A DNA stretch of 64,000 nt from Aulostomus chinensis (taxonomy: Eukaryota; Chordata; Actinopteri; Syngnathiformes; Aulostomidae): the NCBI GenBank assembly GCA_037954235.1, contig JBBMOA010000013.1, positions 6,976,001 through 7,040,000 of the forward strand, in the 5' to 3' direction. A program made the translations under genes and the position numbers. Numbering within the stretch: the stretch's first letter is position 1; each line of letters opens with the position of its first letter. The notes beneath the pieces were generated by a model. The model was not told where the DNA came from. It saw only the letters and a list, made by a program, of their open reading frames with translations, and did not search any database. Positions 12,626 to 24,475 of this stretch are shown piece after piece.

Positions 12626-13945
12626 GATACTCACACTTGCAGGACAGGGGGCAAAGGGCTAAAAGCCCTTTTATGAAACATAAGAATGTCTGCTGCTGTA
12701 CTGGAAACACAAAGTTACAGGATCAACAAAGATTTGGTACTTTGGCACTTGTGTGTCCACAGACCTTCTAAGCCTCCTTGTCCACCACTGACCAGGGCTA
12801 CAAGTCTTTGGCTGGATATTTACCTGTACAGCTGAGATCTGATCAACTCTGGCACCGTGGCAGCCAAGGAAGGCTGAACGCTAAACGCTGCCTTTATCCT
12901 CTTTTGGCTGCCTGGATTTTGATCCTCACGTCTTGGTGAATCTTTTCAAGGGGATGATTTGCCTCTTCTGCTGCCGTATTAGTCGCATTCCCTGACGCGT
13001 CACCTTCATCTGACAGTGTCTGCACGTAGGTTTTTACTTGTCTGTCACCTTTTCTCCTCTCTTATTTCTTGACAGGAGGAACAAAAATGCCCCCACATAT
13101 GAGATTGAAAACTCCCTGGAACATTAGAAACTTAAAAAATAAACTCTTATGACTCTGTTCCCCCTCAGCACTCGTAGCACCCGTCATTTCTGTTCTACCA
13201 CTAACACAAAGGATGGAGGGTACGCATGGGTCAGTGGTAACTGTAGTTCACCCTTCACTCCACTCTGCTCCACTGCAGAAGAAATAACTTCTCTTTTTGC
13301 CCAGGATGCCTTTAATATGAAAATGTTACAAACACTTCTGTCATCGCAACATTGAAATGGATGATACCGTTTCATCCCTTCAGTCCACAGATATCAGAAC
13401 TGAATCACACCTCATCTCTCATTCCATCAACATGTCTACCTCGTTCTGCCCTCGGCCTTTGTTTTCTCTCACAGCAAAGATTCGCTCCAGAAAGATGGGG
13501 CATTTTATTCATCTTGGGTTTTCTTTCTTCTTTTTTTTTTTTAACATGTGCTCCTGAAGCAGTCCATCATACACTGGCAAGATAATCTTAATAAAACCCT
13601 GTGTATAATGTGCCTTTATTTTTGAAATCTTGTGTGAGCAAGACGAAGATGAACAGGAAGGATGATTGCTGAAAGGGAACAAGGACCTCAAAAGGATCAT
13701 AATGCCCCACACCTCAAGCATTTCTGAAAGCTGAGGCTGTGCTTAGATCAGGTCTTTGCTCTCTGCAATATCACACCCCTTACTAAGCCAAGTGTGCTTC
13801 AGTCACCTCTGAAACATCTGCAAGTCTGAGCGGTAGAGCCTTAAACTTGAGGTCAAGATTTTTATCAGTGCAGGAGACTGTCCCAAAAGGGTCTGAGTGA
13901 GACTTTAAAAAGATTGACAGCTTCCGTAATGCTGCCTACTTAGGA
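12626..13945. other. PIGG intron 3, middle: no recognised feature
   Basis: Contains short open frames (13149-13355, 13352-13585) without recognisable domains, and a small AAAGGGCT/AGCCCTTT hairpin near 12653. A poly-T run occurs near 13530. Confidence 0.45.
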
Positions 13946-14265
13946 TCTGCATTATTGACAGAACCATGCTGCCCAACCTACAGGACATTTATATGAAACG
14001 GTGTAGAATCAAGGCCACCAAAATCCTAAAAGACCCCACTCACCCCGACAACAAGCTGTTTTCACTGCTGCCGTCAGGGAGATGCTACCACCGCCTGAAG
14101 GCTAAGACTGAAGGGATGAGGAGGAGCTTCTGTCCTCAGGCCATCTGACTCCTCAACAGACACTCACTTTCTTCATTTTCCCTTACAACTGCACATTGCA
14201 CACTGCTCATACAATTTATTTATTTATGTATTTATTTAATTTTAATTAATTTTTTGAATATTTAT
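13946..14265 (+). mobile_element. LINE 3'-terminal fragment (end of ORF2 plus tail)
   Basis: The frame from 13966 reads LPNLQDIYMKRC, ATKILKDPTHP, LFSLLPSGRCYHRLKAKT and SFCPQA, the region beyond the reverse transcriptase that closes ORF2 in many fish L2/Rex1-like LINEs. It is followed by a stop and an AT-rich TTTATTTATG tail. The copy is strongly 5' truncated, the normal outcome of incomplete target-primed reverse transcription. Confidence 0.75.
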
Positions 14266-14913
14266 ATTTATATTCATAAAGGAAATGATAATGTTGCAAC
14301 AACAACACAGTAAGGAAATCACCTGGAGGGCTCCTGACATGCCCCGTACTTGCTTGAGGTTGTGTGTTGTGTTTGACTATTAGAATCCTGCCTTTGCTAC
14401 TTGTGGGTCTTCTTGTGGCTATGTTGCTGATCCATCATCCACCTTGTCTGCCACAGACAGGACAGGTGAAAGCACTGACTGGGGGTGTAGCTGTGGTACT
14501 GCCTTCATGCCTCTCCTGATGTCCCCTGGTCCATCAGTCACCTCAGTCCTCAAGCTTTAAGATTAAAGGGGTGTTGGGGGTGTGCATGTCCCAGTGGCAC
14601 TTCTTCACTGTGAGGTGGTGGAATCCCCTGGCCTTGGTTGTCCTAGATTTACCCAGAAAGCAACAGGACAGTGGTTGGTCAATGCCAGTTTATCCACTAC
14701 ACATTGGCCTTCCCATTAGACTTTTGGGGGGCACTTTAGCTCCTAAATCCCACATAGTTTAGCCTTAGACCACAAGGTACCCAGTTACCATATGTGGCAA
14801 TGAGGAAACACTGAAGAAGACTTGGCAGTGGAGAGTCTGTGTCCCGTCCAAACAGCCTCGCCAAAGTTGTCTGACTGCAGTAGCTGACAGCAGAGAGTAG
14901 CAAGCAGAAACGG

Positions 14914-15247
14914 CATGCACTCACTACAGGCACAGTGCTACCCCAGGACCACTGCATGCACTCACTACAGGCACAGTGCTACCCCAGGACCACTGCATGC
15001 ACTCACTACAGGCACAGTGCTACCCCAGGACCACTGCATGCACTCACTACAGGCACAGTGCTACCCCAGGACCACTGCATGCACTCACTACAGGCACAGT
15101 GCTACCCCAGGACCACTGCATGCACTCACTACAGGCACAGTGCTACCCCAGGACCACTGCACGCACTCACTACAGGCACAGTGCTACCCCAGGACCACTG
15201 CACGCACTCACTACAGGCACAGTGCTACCCCAGTACCACTGCATGTG
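14914..15247. repeat. 41-bp minisatellite, about 8 copies
   Basis: Head-to-tail units beginning CATGCACTCACTACAGGCAC and ending GGACCACTG, nearly identical, with CATG/CACG variants in the last copies. Because 41 is not a multiple of 3 and the unit has no stop in any forward frame, all three forward frames stay open; the resulting 105-123 codon frames are artefacts. A short CACA run follows at about 15254-15273. Confidence 0.95.
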
Positions 15248-15299
15248 CTCACTCACACACACACAACACACACATCCAGATGGTAGTAAATAATGAGTG

Positions 15300-16509
15300 A
15301 AATATGCACATAATAATCAGTGGGCAATCCAGTAATGTGATGTTATCAGGGGCTTTTATTTATTGAAGACAGAACTTGGAGGATCATTTAATTACTCTGA
15401 GACAGTTTCTTAGTTTCTAGCGTTTACGTTATCTGTTGCAGCAGAGATTTAATAAACTGTTAAGCCTCTCTCTTATCTCAAAGTTTGTCTTTGATCAGTT
15501 TGTTGGTCTTGTAGCCTTCCTTAGTGCTGTGTGACAGCTGAGCTTGAATGTCTCACCGACCTTTGCAGCGTAGCCTGTATTTAAATTGTCATGTCATGTC
15601 AGCGTGAGCCTGCCATTGCTTTTCCTCTCATCTCTCTTCGAAATGGCAGAGAGAACTTCCAGTCACACATCCTTGTAAACCTGACATCTTTGCAGAATGT
15701 AGTTCAGTGAAGGACAATGCCGACCGTGAGTTCCCGCTGAGCTCTTTGACTGTTGCTGTGGCTTCAGCTGTGGATGCTCTCTTCTGTGTACATTAATCAG
15801 TTATAATTACAGACACAGCCCAGTGAGCTTTCTGCAGGATATTGTTGAAGCAATCGAGTTTTCTCTGATTAACCTGTGCTCCTCCTGATATGACTTCAGT
15901 GTTTAAATGACACAGGAGCTGCTGTTTGCTGTAGGAGGGAAGAAAAATAAGAGACCTGGGTAACGCAATGCAAGCAGCCTATTTCAATACACTTGTACTA
16001 GGGAGGGGCAGAGATGTGCTCCACCTGCCCTGCAGCCTGACGCAACTCTAGTCATTATAACAAGAGTGCAAAGCGGGACCTCCTGGTCATAAAAGTTCTT
16101 CGTCAGACTGGTGTCTTTGGGAGTGCATGGCCCCAATCTTCTCTGCAGGATGTTTCACATTTTGAAGATGGATGACTACTTTCACTGTTGGAAGTGCAGA
16201 GCATTTTGAAGTTGGCCTTTTAGAGTGTGTGTGATCGGACCACGTTGTCCATAAAAGAGTTAAATGGCTGGAAATGATATTGTTAGATCTTCTTCATGTT
16301 TCTTCTCTTATATTGTATACCTCAAACTTGTCATCCAACATAACTGTTGGTTTGATTCGTGATTGTTTAGCCAGACTGGACAAGTGTGCCGAATTTCAGT
16401 GAATTTCATGCATGTTCAGGGGGTGAAATTAGACTATGCTCATATTGCGTGCGATCATTGACAGCAAGAAGAGTCCAGGACCAGGTTTTGAATGAGTGTG
16501 TATGTGAAA
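15300..16509. other. PIGG intron 3: no recognised feature
   Basis: Ordinary intronic sequence. Nothing beyond short unsupported open frames was seen. Confidence 0.45.
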
Positions 16510-16690
16510 ACCGGCTCCAGGCCGTCTGGCCGAGCTGCCTCATGGGTTTGGGGGGGGCTGGGACACTGTTTAGTGGGTGTTTGTAGTGTTTTTAGTGCTG
16601 CTAATGTGTTGATCTGCTGAGCAAACATAATAGGGTCTTCACCTGAAGCACCTTCAGGCTCAGGCCCTGACAAGCCAGGAACCCTATCAG
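16510..16690. repeat. Dispersed repeat, diverged partner of 27597-27760
   Basis: Shares GCCGTCTGGCCGAGCTGCC, then a G-run, GCTGGGACACTGTTTAGTGG, TGCTGCTAATGTGTTG and GAGCAAACATAA with the later copy in the same order. Its terminal hairpin (AGGGTCTTCACCTGAAG, then CTTCAGG) is degenerate, while the 27.7-kb copy has a perfect one. The family is not identified. Confidence 0.75.
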
Positions 16691-17788
16691 TGTCTGTCAC
16701 CTTCAGTTTATCAAACAGCCATGATCAATAGCTAATGTAGCTCCAGCTAATTTAATAATTGATGCCTCAATTACAAGTTAGCACTTCTGAAAGTTTTTAA
16801 TAATTGGTGCCCTCCATTTAATAATTTGCGCTCTCAACTGAATTGTTTCTGGGGCAGTACAGCTGTTGTCACTCACACGACCTGCAGCTTTACCCGAGAC
16901 GTTTAGAAATGGATGAATCTTTTCAAATCCTGAATGAGTACATTGTAATGCCAAAGATGGTGATATCGCAGATATAGAATCTGTCACGTCAGTCATGATT
17001 TATGGATGCAGACTTGATGTTCCCAAAGGTTGTGGCAGCGAAAGGAGCAGGTGCAGACAGACTTCTAATAAGCTGGACGAAATCCACAAAGACGCGTCAG
17101 AACCGGCTCTCGCTCCCAAGCTAACGGAAACAAACTGGAGTTCTAAGCCGGGGAAGAACAGACGGCGCAGTAGAAGTGGGTCTTGTGGAAGAGCCTGTTT
17201 GCAGGTCACGTCTGATTCGTGGTAGTTACCTGCCCTTACATGTGTCCCATGTGCAAAGAACACCCACTACATTGGCCCCCTTTGTCCTGTGTGCTAATTG
17301 GCCAGTAAGGCTAGGTTGGTCGCATCTGGAAGCACCTGGTATTGCAGTGTTACATGAAAGGTGCTTTATAGGTAAAGTTTGATTTGGGTCCAAGCACTCT
17401 TCATCCCTGCAACATTAAGCTCCTTTCAGCGAAATTTCTCCAAGAGATGCCTGTAACCGGAGAAAGAACTGGTGATGTGACGGGACTGTTTGTTCAAGGA
17501 CTGAAGGCAGTGATGGTCAGAATGTTTCAGACTAGCTAAACTCAGACATCAGGGGAATGGATGGCTGGATGGATCCTTTCATACATTCCCTTTTGGCTAC
17601 AGTTACCTGTCTCTAGCATGATGAAGTCAGTGGTCTCAAATGTTTCTATTGCTCTGTTTTTCCTCAGTGGATGTTTCTGTTGTGGCTGCTGACAGATGAA
17701 GCATGTCAACATATCTACCTCTCAGCTGTCAAGTGTGCTGTCCCAGATCCAGTGAGAGTCCATTAACCCCAGTGTTGTCTTCCTGTAG
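16691..17788. other. PIGG intron 3, right end: no recognised feature
   Basis: About 1.1 kb without recognised features apart from a short ATGG run near 17558. The acceptor for the next exon is TGTTGTCTTCCTGTAG ending at 17788. Confidence 0.5.
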
Positions 17789-17927
17789 GAGGCAGAAGGA
17801 TCGCTGCCCTACCTGCTGGTGCTGTGTGGAGACCACGGCATGTCGGAGACAGGCAGCCACGGTGGCTCATCGGAGCCAGAAGTCAGTACGCCGCTGGTGC
17901 TCATAAGTCCAGCCTTCAGAAGGAAAG
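17789..17927 (+). CDS. pigg: PIGG exon (fourth visible): GDHGMSETGSHGG motif
   Basis: Forty-six codons plus one base; acceptor TTCCTGTAG, donor GTAAAC. It encodes EAEGSLPYLLVLCGDHGMSE then TGSHGGSSEPEV and STPLVLISPAFRRK. Asp and His of GDHG and the His of GSHGG complete the two-metal site of the phosphoethanolamine transferase fold, so all expected catalytic motifs are intact across the first four exons. The last base forms a Val codon with the first two bases of the next exon. Confidence 0.97.
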
Positions 17928-18694
17928 GTAAACTGAGGAGTTTGTCTGAGCTGTTAAGATTCTCACTGTGTTTTTTCCCACCTGCAGGAGATTTTGTCTG
18001 CCCAGGATTACAGGTCATCAATCGGATAGACTATAGTTGTAAATAGTATTTATATGGCAAATATTTCCATCTGTACCCTCTCATATATGAAGTAAAGTCA
18101 GTGAGCTAATGGACGCTCCTGTGAAGAACTTAACTTTGCAGTGATGAGTGTGGTTCGGTGCGGAGGTGTGATGGTGATAATTAGTTCTTTCTCAGCCAAG
18201 ACTATTTCTGGGCTCTTTTCTCTCATATATTTTTATTCACAGACTTCATGAAGGGCTCACCCAAAAAAACCTGTTTAAAATGATTTAGGATGAATTGATT
18301 GTGTTGTGTATCAGCATGGATATTTGAAAAAAAGGTTGCACAATGTATATTTGGAGCTGACCTCAGAAATTGATTTTAGTGAAAACTAGACTATAAATAC
18401 TCTGGCCGCTATGCTCCGCCTGTGAGAGACGGCCGGTGCTCCCGGCCCAGCGTGGCTCTGAGTCTCTAGCCTGGCTCTTGTCCTCTGTTGGTTCCAATGG
18501 TGGAATGAACTTCCCAAGGCACTCAAACCTGAGCCGCCTCCTCTTTGTCCTCAGGGTGCAACGAGTCAGAAATGCAAGTGAACAGGAATATAAAACAATA
18601 AGAGCTCGTAGCTGCAAAGGTAGGGTAGCAGCATGTAAAAGTCCAGTTGGAATCCCATGGAGGGCGTGTGTGTGTTTGGGAGGGTTTATTGTCT

Positions 18695-18840
18695 ATGAAG
18701 CCCCTTTCACACTGCACCAAAATTGCGAGTCAACACGAGTGTTTGGGCACTCTGAAAGGGTCGACTCGGCATTTCGACCGACTCGCCAAGCGGCCCGGGT
18801 GTTTATTGGCTCGGCTCGCCTGCAGTGTGAAAAAGGCAAC
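18695..18840. repeat. Short palindromic repeat, possible MITE
   Basis: CCCCTTTCACACTGCA near 18702 is mirrored by TGCAGTGTGAAAAAGG near 18820, giving imperfect inverted ends around about 105 bp of CG-rich sequence with internal GACTCGGC and GCCAAGC motifs. Related CAGTGTGAAAGGGG and GACTCGC wording recurs at 52958-52986. This layout fits a miniature inverted-repeat element, but no target duplication could be fixed. Confidence 0.5.
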
Positions 18841-19514
18841 CCACATCGTCTCAGGTTTCACGCGACCTTCCTGTCGCAACCTGGTTTTGTCACTGTGCCG
18901 CCTCTCAGGCTTCGCCTGTAGCTTCTTCGGCTCCCTTCCACACTCACCAAAAACTCCATCCTCCTTCAGGTTTGGAGTAGACCAGGCACTGCAGTCCAGA
19001 TTGAAGAAGCCAATAATGTAGAATGAATAAAGTGATAGCTTCCCAGACTCCAGCCCCACCGCAACATTGGTGCAACAACATCAGTCACTGTTGCACCATT
19101 GTGTTAATACTCTGATGGACGAAGTCAGATCGACTGACGTGAGAGATTTATTAATGAATCGACCTTTAACAGCTATATACTCCTTTAATTCGTGTTGCAG
19201 CATCAAACGCAGTGGTAACTGTGCTGTATTTTCTCTCGGGGGACGTGCAGTAAGCTGAGTGCTGACATCACGGCGAGCAAAGTAGACTGTGAAAGTGATG
19301 AGATGATGATTTCAGAGAAAAGGGAGCTCGATGCTGTTATGCATACGGCAGCATCATCTGCAGCGCTCCCATCCATGATTCTGCATTCAGAGGGTTATGA
19401 TGCATCTGCTCAACCAGTATGAGTGGCTCCGAGCTGCTGGAGCCCGCCAGAGCCGGTTCTGAGCAGGTTTGGATGCACGGATCAGTGCAGGCAGCAGGAG
19501 GAGTCAGTGCTCGA

Positions 19515-19568
19515 GCAAGCAAAATACTGACCTGCGGTCAAAGTACAACAGGTCAGTATTTTGCTTGC
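19515..19568. repeat. Perfect 20-bp inverted repeat with 14-nt spacer
   Basis: GCAAGCAAAATACTGACCTG at 19515-19534 and its exact reverse complement at 19549-19568 flank a 14-nt loop. There is no mismatch. It is in intron 4, not inside a recognised transposon. Confidence 0.95.
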
Positions 19569-20424
19569 AGATCTGATCTCATCTTATCATAGATGTGACC
19601 TGGGTGCCCATTAAGGAAGTAGTAGTGTAGTAATGGTGTTAGTCATCATAGTTTTAGACGCTAGTTCTGTGCCTGACTCTGCAGAACCCTACGGATGCAA
19701 TGAGAGGTAAAAGCAGGTCTCTTCTTCTCTGGTGAATTCTCATCAAGAATTCATTGCTACCCAGGTGAGCCCATCCGAGTCTGGAGAGCTCTGCAGCTAC
19801 GTCTGCGTCCTCTTCCTCTACTTGTAGAACAACAATGAGGGCTTGCCTCCAGCCAATAAGAGCAAAGAACATTTGACACTATCGTGTCAGATCCAGTCAG
19901 AAGAACACTAACAACAGCTGAATGCCAGGAACCTCTGCTAGTTCCTTTCAGTTGACTCTCTGCAGTAGCAGCACTTACAGGTGTGTTTATTCTACAGACG
20001 TCACTGCCTGTTGCTATGCAAGATGATGTTCTACCACTGGGTTCCAATGGTGTTATAAACTACAGGAACCAATCAGGAGCTAAAGCAGGTCAGAAGAAAA
20101 GGTCCTTTGCCTGGCATGCCACCCTACTGTGCTCCACAAATACACATTTGAGTCAAATGATTTTAAAGTTGTGTCAGGTACTTTGTCGTCCACTGATTCA
20201 GTGACATCAGACACACTGGGATTTAGTTTTAGCACATATTTTTTTCAGATGTCTGAGTCATGAGGTTTCTCACCACCGTGGCGCTGATGAAACACACAAT
20301 CATACACAATCATATCTCCATTGTATAGGTTTTATAATGAGATCCATGAAAAAAACACAACAGTTTCATGAGACAGTCTTTGTGTATCTCTTGATACGCA
20401 GAAAAATACAGAAATCTGTATTCT

Positions 20425-20835
20425 AAATATAAAGAATACGATAGAGTTTATTGTCCCTCTTGGGGAAATTTGTCTTGGCCGCAGAAGCTGCGCCATAAAT
20501 GCCAACAACATCAAACATGAAAGAGCAAACACAATAAGACAACACGCAAAACATCACATCCACCATGGCCAGAACCATGCAACTGTATGACACATATCCC
20601 GTGGACATGCGTATTGCACTCGTACTTCTCCACGCCGTAGAATCACATGCTAAAAACCACTAAAATAGATAAGAACCACTGCACACCTTAAAAAAACGCA
20701 AGCTAAAAGGCGCTAAAATAAAAATGATTACACTGTCTCTCTATCTACGCCCTCGAACAGCCTCGTTTTGGAGTTTGATGGCGGCCAGGACAAAGGAGTT
20801 TTTAAAGCAGTTCAGGAAAGAAAATGCGTAAAGAG
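20425..20835 (-). mobile_element. Antisense LINE 3' fragment (ORF2 end plus 3' UTR)
   Basis: On the minus strand a frame near 20760-20810 reads CFKNSFVLAAIKLQN, the C-terminal wording of CR1/L2/Rex1-like ORF2. The other end shows TTTATTGTCCCTCTTGGGG on the plus strand, the antisense of a typical fish LINE 3' terminus. The copy is 5' truncated and joins a SINE-like segment at about 20837. Confidence 0.65.
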
Positions 20836-20836
20836 G

Positions 20837-20890
20837 GGCAGCGTCTAGCAACCTAAGGGTTGCCGGTTCGATCCCCACTTCCCTTACTTG
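20837..20890 (+). mobile_element. tRNA-derived SINE fragment
   Basis: Contains GTCTAGCAACCTAAGGGTTG followed by a good B-box-like GGTTCGATCCCC. The wording matches the fuller SINE at 24205. The A-box side is missing, so it is a fragment and not a tRNA gene. Confidence 0.6.
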
Positions 20891-21135
20891 ATGGATGGAC
20901 ATATAAACAAAATCTGTATTATAAATATGAGTAATATGTAATGGTGAAATATGAGTCATAATAATAGCATCATTATTATTCTTTTCAGTTAAGATTAGTA
21001 AAGAATCTTAAAGGCTCTCGATATGAACACTGACAAGAGAGAACGCCACCAGCACGTGGACATTCCTGGAGGCGTCTGCAGGGGCAGCCCGTGCTGACAT
21101 TCTTCTTTTGTGTGTCTCCTTGTTCTCTGTGCCAG

Positions 21136-21348
21136 TTGGGATGGAGAAGCCTGGTGTGGTGGAGCAGGTTGACCTGACTCCGACTCTGGCCCTGGGACTT
21201 GGCCTTCCCATATCTCAGAATAGCGTGGGCCGCCTCATCCCTGGCGTGGTGGAGGAAACCTCGCTCCGAGACCAGCTGCGCTTCCTTCATCTCAATGGCC
21301 ACCAGCTGAGCTGCCTGCTGAAGGACAGCACGCCAGACTACGAGAAAG
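21136..21348 (+). CDS. pigg: PIGG exon (fifth visible): end of catalytic domain
   Basis: Two bases completing a Val codon, 70 codons and one base; acceptor TCTCTGTGCCAG, donor GTTGGT. Encodes VEQVDLTPTLALGLGLPIS, NSVGRLIPGVVEE, LRDQLRFLHLNGHQL and DYEK. These match the region of PIGG where the phosphodiesterase fold closes. Relative to the human protein the start of this exon is a little shorter, lacking some residues between the RRK of exon 4 and the VEQVD block, which is common in loop regions. Confidence 0.96.
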
Positions 21349-21768
21349 GTTGGTTCCACATCCAACGTGTCTGGACTCACCAAGGTAGCGGCAAACCTCT
21401 AGCAGGGGCTCCTCATCGCGCTGAGCTCCCTGACTTCCTGAACCAAGCACCAGAAGAGGTGAAACCTGTATCTGGCTTGGCACCTGCACACAGACACAGA
21501 ATGTGTAGAAATAGTTTCACAGTTGAGTGTGCAGTTGGGCCTTTGTGTCTGTTTCTGGATGTTCTATGTTCTTGTGTTCTATCAGTCTCTGAACAGTTCT
21601 GAAGCAGCAGAACACACAACATGGCTCAGCTGGAGATGTTTTAAATCCAGTTCTAATATTTTCAAAGGTTTGATTTATGTTTTAAAGTTGGGTTCTAAGA
21701 ATGTTCCTCCAGAGTAGTGAGCCTGTAAATGACCCCGTTGACCCCTGGAACTGCAGGAGGCTGAGAGG

Positions 21769-21769
21769 T

Positions 21770-21803
<34 letters not shown>
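21769..21803. repeat. (CA)n microsatellite
   Basis: About 17 uninterrupted CA units in intron 5. Confidence 0.95.
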
Positions 21804-21808
<5 letters not shown>

Positions 21809-23279
21809 CTGGACAAGAACATCAGCTCCTCCTGATTTAATCACTCACAATCTTCATGTTGAAACCACATCAGGATCAGGTGAGCGAGAACCAGGGATGT
21901 GCACAGGCCAGGGTTGTTGTTGCCTGGGCCACAGCCCATTGGCCTCTTTGGCTTAGCTGCCACTCTGGGAGACCAAAACTAATAGAAGAAGAACTCCTGC
22001 ATAAGAACACATTTGTTAGAACCGCAAAAGAAAAATGTCAGAATCTACTGCAAATGGCTAAACACAACTACAACAGGAAACAAAACACAACAGACACAAG
22101 AGGAAGTTACACTCATCAAATAAAACGACCACAAAGCAGAAAAGAGTTACACAACAGTGCTGATCCATGCTGACCTTTGCCCCCGTCTGTTCCGCCGTAC
22201 GTCGTCATGTTTCTGCTTGTTTGTTCGCTTTGACTCAGTGATTGACACATTGAGGCCACCATCCAGTCCTTCCTCTCTACTGCTCACACACACTTACACA
22301 GTTTGTGCAACAATGTTAGCTAGCCTACTTAGCTCTCAGTTAGCAAAATTACTCATTTGTTACTACATGATAGTAACGATTAACACATCCACTTAAACAC
22401 CTTGATCATGAACCATACACACACACCCAATAAGGTTATCTGTTGTTGAAATATGTGATTTATAAGATTTTTCTCTAGTTTTTTGCAAGTGAGCTTGTCA
22501 GGATTGGTAGCCTGAGGCGGCTCCTGTAGTCCAGCTCCTTCATGAAGGGGTCACTCCTGGTGCCTGGCTTCGTGACCCAGGTGCAGGAAGAGACCTCCCA
22601 GGACACTTGCCACCATCTCATTAGGCATGTGGGTGTCATGCACCACTGAGTTTTCATGATGAAAGTCATGCAGTCATACAGTGATGAATCACCTCATCGC
22701 TGTGATTTCAGATTCCTTTTGAATCCAGAACTTCATGATTTTGGGTTCCACTGACGATTATGTTCAGTTCCTCCAGAGAAATGTGATCATGCAATTGCAT
22801 AATTCATCACATGATCAGCCAAAGTCCGCATTTATGTGGGGGCAGCATTTTTTCGCAGATGCCAGATAACTTGCAGATTTCCACGCAAAATGCACAAAAT
22901 ATGCAGGCTTGCATGATTTCATATTCCCCACATTTTTGTTGCAAAAACGTCACACATTTCTTTGCAGAAAGTTGAAAAATGTTGCATTTAGTTCACACGA
23001 GCAGCCATTTTCCTTATGTTGATTTGGGAATGTTGTGAAGTCAAGTGATTGGAAGTCATCGGCAAGCTGAAAACTCCGTGAAGAAGACATAATGAAGTCC
23101 GCAAATCTGTCTCCTTTGTCAACACAAATAAGCTTGAAACTTGTTGGACTCATCAAGGTTCTGTCAGTTTGAGCCGTGTGTTTGTTTTGGTCCGAAATAA
23201 AACCAGATGAGAACTTGATGATTCCCAGCTCTCCCTGTGACGTAGCGTGCTCGCTTATGACAGGAAGTCCTTACAAACG
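21804..23279. other. PIGG intron 5, left: possible old DNA-transposon sequence
   Basis: Sequence from about 22760 is rich in GCAAAA, GCATTT and TTGCAGATTT wording that also appears at 23476-23600 after the LINE fragment. This suggests an older AT-rich element interrupted by the LINE piece, but no terminal inverted repeat or target duplication could be fixed. Confidence 0.35.
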
Positions 23280-23476
23280 ACTCTTTACATGAATGTAGAA
23301 GCGAGTGAGAACAGAATGTCAGGGGAATCAGCAGACGTCTGTCCCCACTGATCCTGGATCTGCTCCACCTTCCTGCTGGTAAAGGAAGGTTCTGGTGGCT
23401 GCTGTTGCAGGATGTGCTTGCTGATGGAGAATTGTTGGGTGGAGGTTCATTGAAGGAGGGAGGTGCAGTTGCAGTT
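23280..23476 (+). mobile_element. L2-like LINE 3' UTR fragment, sense
   Basis: Reads CTGATCCTGGATCTGCTCCA, GGTTCTGGTGGCTGCTGTTG, CAGGATGTGCTTGCTGATGG and GAATTGTTGGGTGGAGGTTC, the reverse complement of the corresponding 3' UTR in the minus-strand LINE at 56652-58960 and of the fragment at 45928. Only the 3' UTR is present. Confidence 0.8.
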
Positions 23477-24204
23477 TTTGCAAATTCCCACAATTTCATC
23501 GCATAAAATTGCATAAATATCCTGCATATTCCATCGCATTTTTAAGAAAACGTGCCACATAATCAAGGATTTTTGCCTGCACCAATCACAAAAAGCTCCA
23601 CATATTTTTGAAAGGACTGTTTTTCACTTTATTCTCAATGAGTAACGGAATGTTCCTTGGTTCTGATTTTCAACTTGAGTATTTTGTTAAGTGATAACTG
23701 AAACAGACGGATGTTTCCAACAGGAGTGGACGGACACTAAAAATATCAGTTAGTATATCAGGTGGGCAAACATGATTCAAATGAAAGTTAATACGGCTTT
23801 GTGTCCGCTGCTTTTCTAAATGGACAGTTTGTCACCAAAACATTCTACCGGGAGAGAGGCAGAACATGTTCTAACCAGCCAAGTCAAAGTTGTCCATGAA
23901 GAGGATATTTAGATAGTATACCCTGTCTCATTTACATGATCATTCTATTTGTACTCCACTCACATACTTGTGCCTGTAAGTGTCACTGGCGGGCGCAGAT
24001 GGCGCAACCTTAAGTTAACTTGTGCTGCCAGTAGAGGTCGATCACCTCATTATTCACACCCGTCAGCAGCTTCATCAAAGCAGCTTCACCAAGCAATGAG
24101 GGCAGCAGCATCTCAACCATTGTCCCTCAGCACACCAGTCCTGTTGGAGTATAGTATCAGTTCATCTCAGATGGCTTTTATTGTGACTAATGGTCACTAA
24201 ACAG

Positions 24205-24475
24205 AGGGGTGGCATGGCTCAGAGGTAGAGTGGTTGTCTAGCAACTTAAGCGTCGCTGGTTCGAGCCTCACTTCCCCTGGTGACCATGTTGAAATGTCCT
24301 TGAGCAAGATACTGAACCCCTAACTGCCCCTGATGACCCTGGTGACCCATCCAGGGTGAACCCCCCCCTCTCACCCAATGTCAGCTGGGAGAGGCCCCCC
24401 CCCCCCCCCCCATGATCATTAACAGATAAGCGATATAGAGGATGGATGGATAGATGGATGGAAGGATGAATGTAT
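24205..24475 (+). mobile_element. tRNA-derived SINE
   Basis: A-box-like TGGCTCAGAGGTAGAGTGG and B-box-like GGTTCGAGCC are correctly ordered about 25 bp apart, followed by the fish SINE body GTCCTTGAGCAAGATACTGA and the TGACCCATCCAGGGTGAA segment. It closes with ATAAGCGATATAGAGG and a GGATGGAT tail. Two C runs (about 24361 and 24397) mark slippage. The distance between boxes and the long tRNA-unrelated body exclude a tRNA gene. Confidence 0.75.

Noticed and set aside
14914..15247. Regularly spaced repeats considered as a CRISPR-like array
   Set aside because: Units are contiguous with no variable spacers, in a vertebrate intron; it is a minisatellite.
18436..19021. Open frames of 161 and 124 codons
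   Set aside because: They cross a palindromic MITE-like repeat and show no known domain or splice evidence.
21108..21602. 164-codon frame as a separate gene
   Set aside because: It is PIGG exon 5 extended into the flanking introns; the real exon is 21136-21348.
24205..24300. Possible tRNA gene with A and B boxes
   Set aside because: No cloverleaf 3' half follows; the box sequences lead into a SINE body and GGAT tail.
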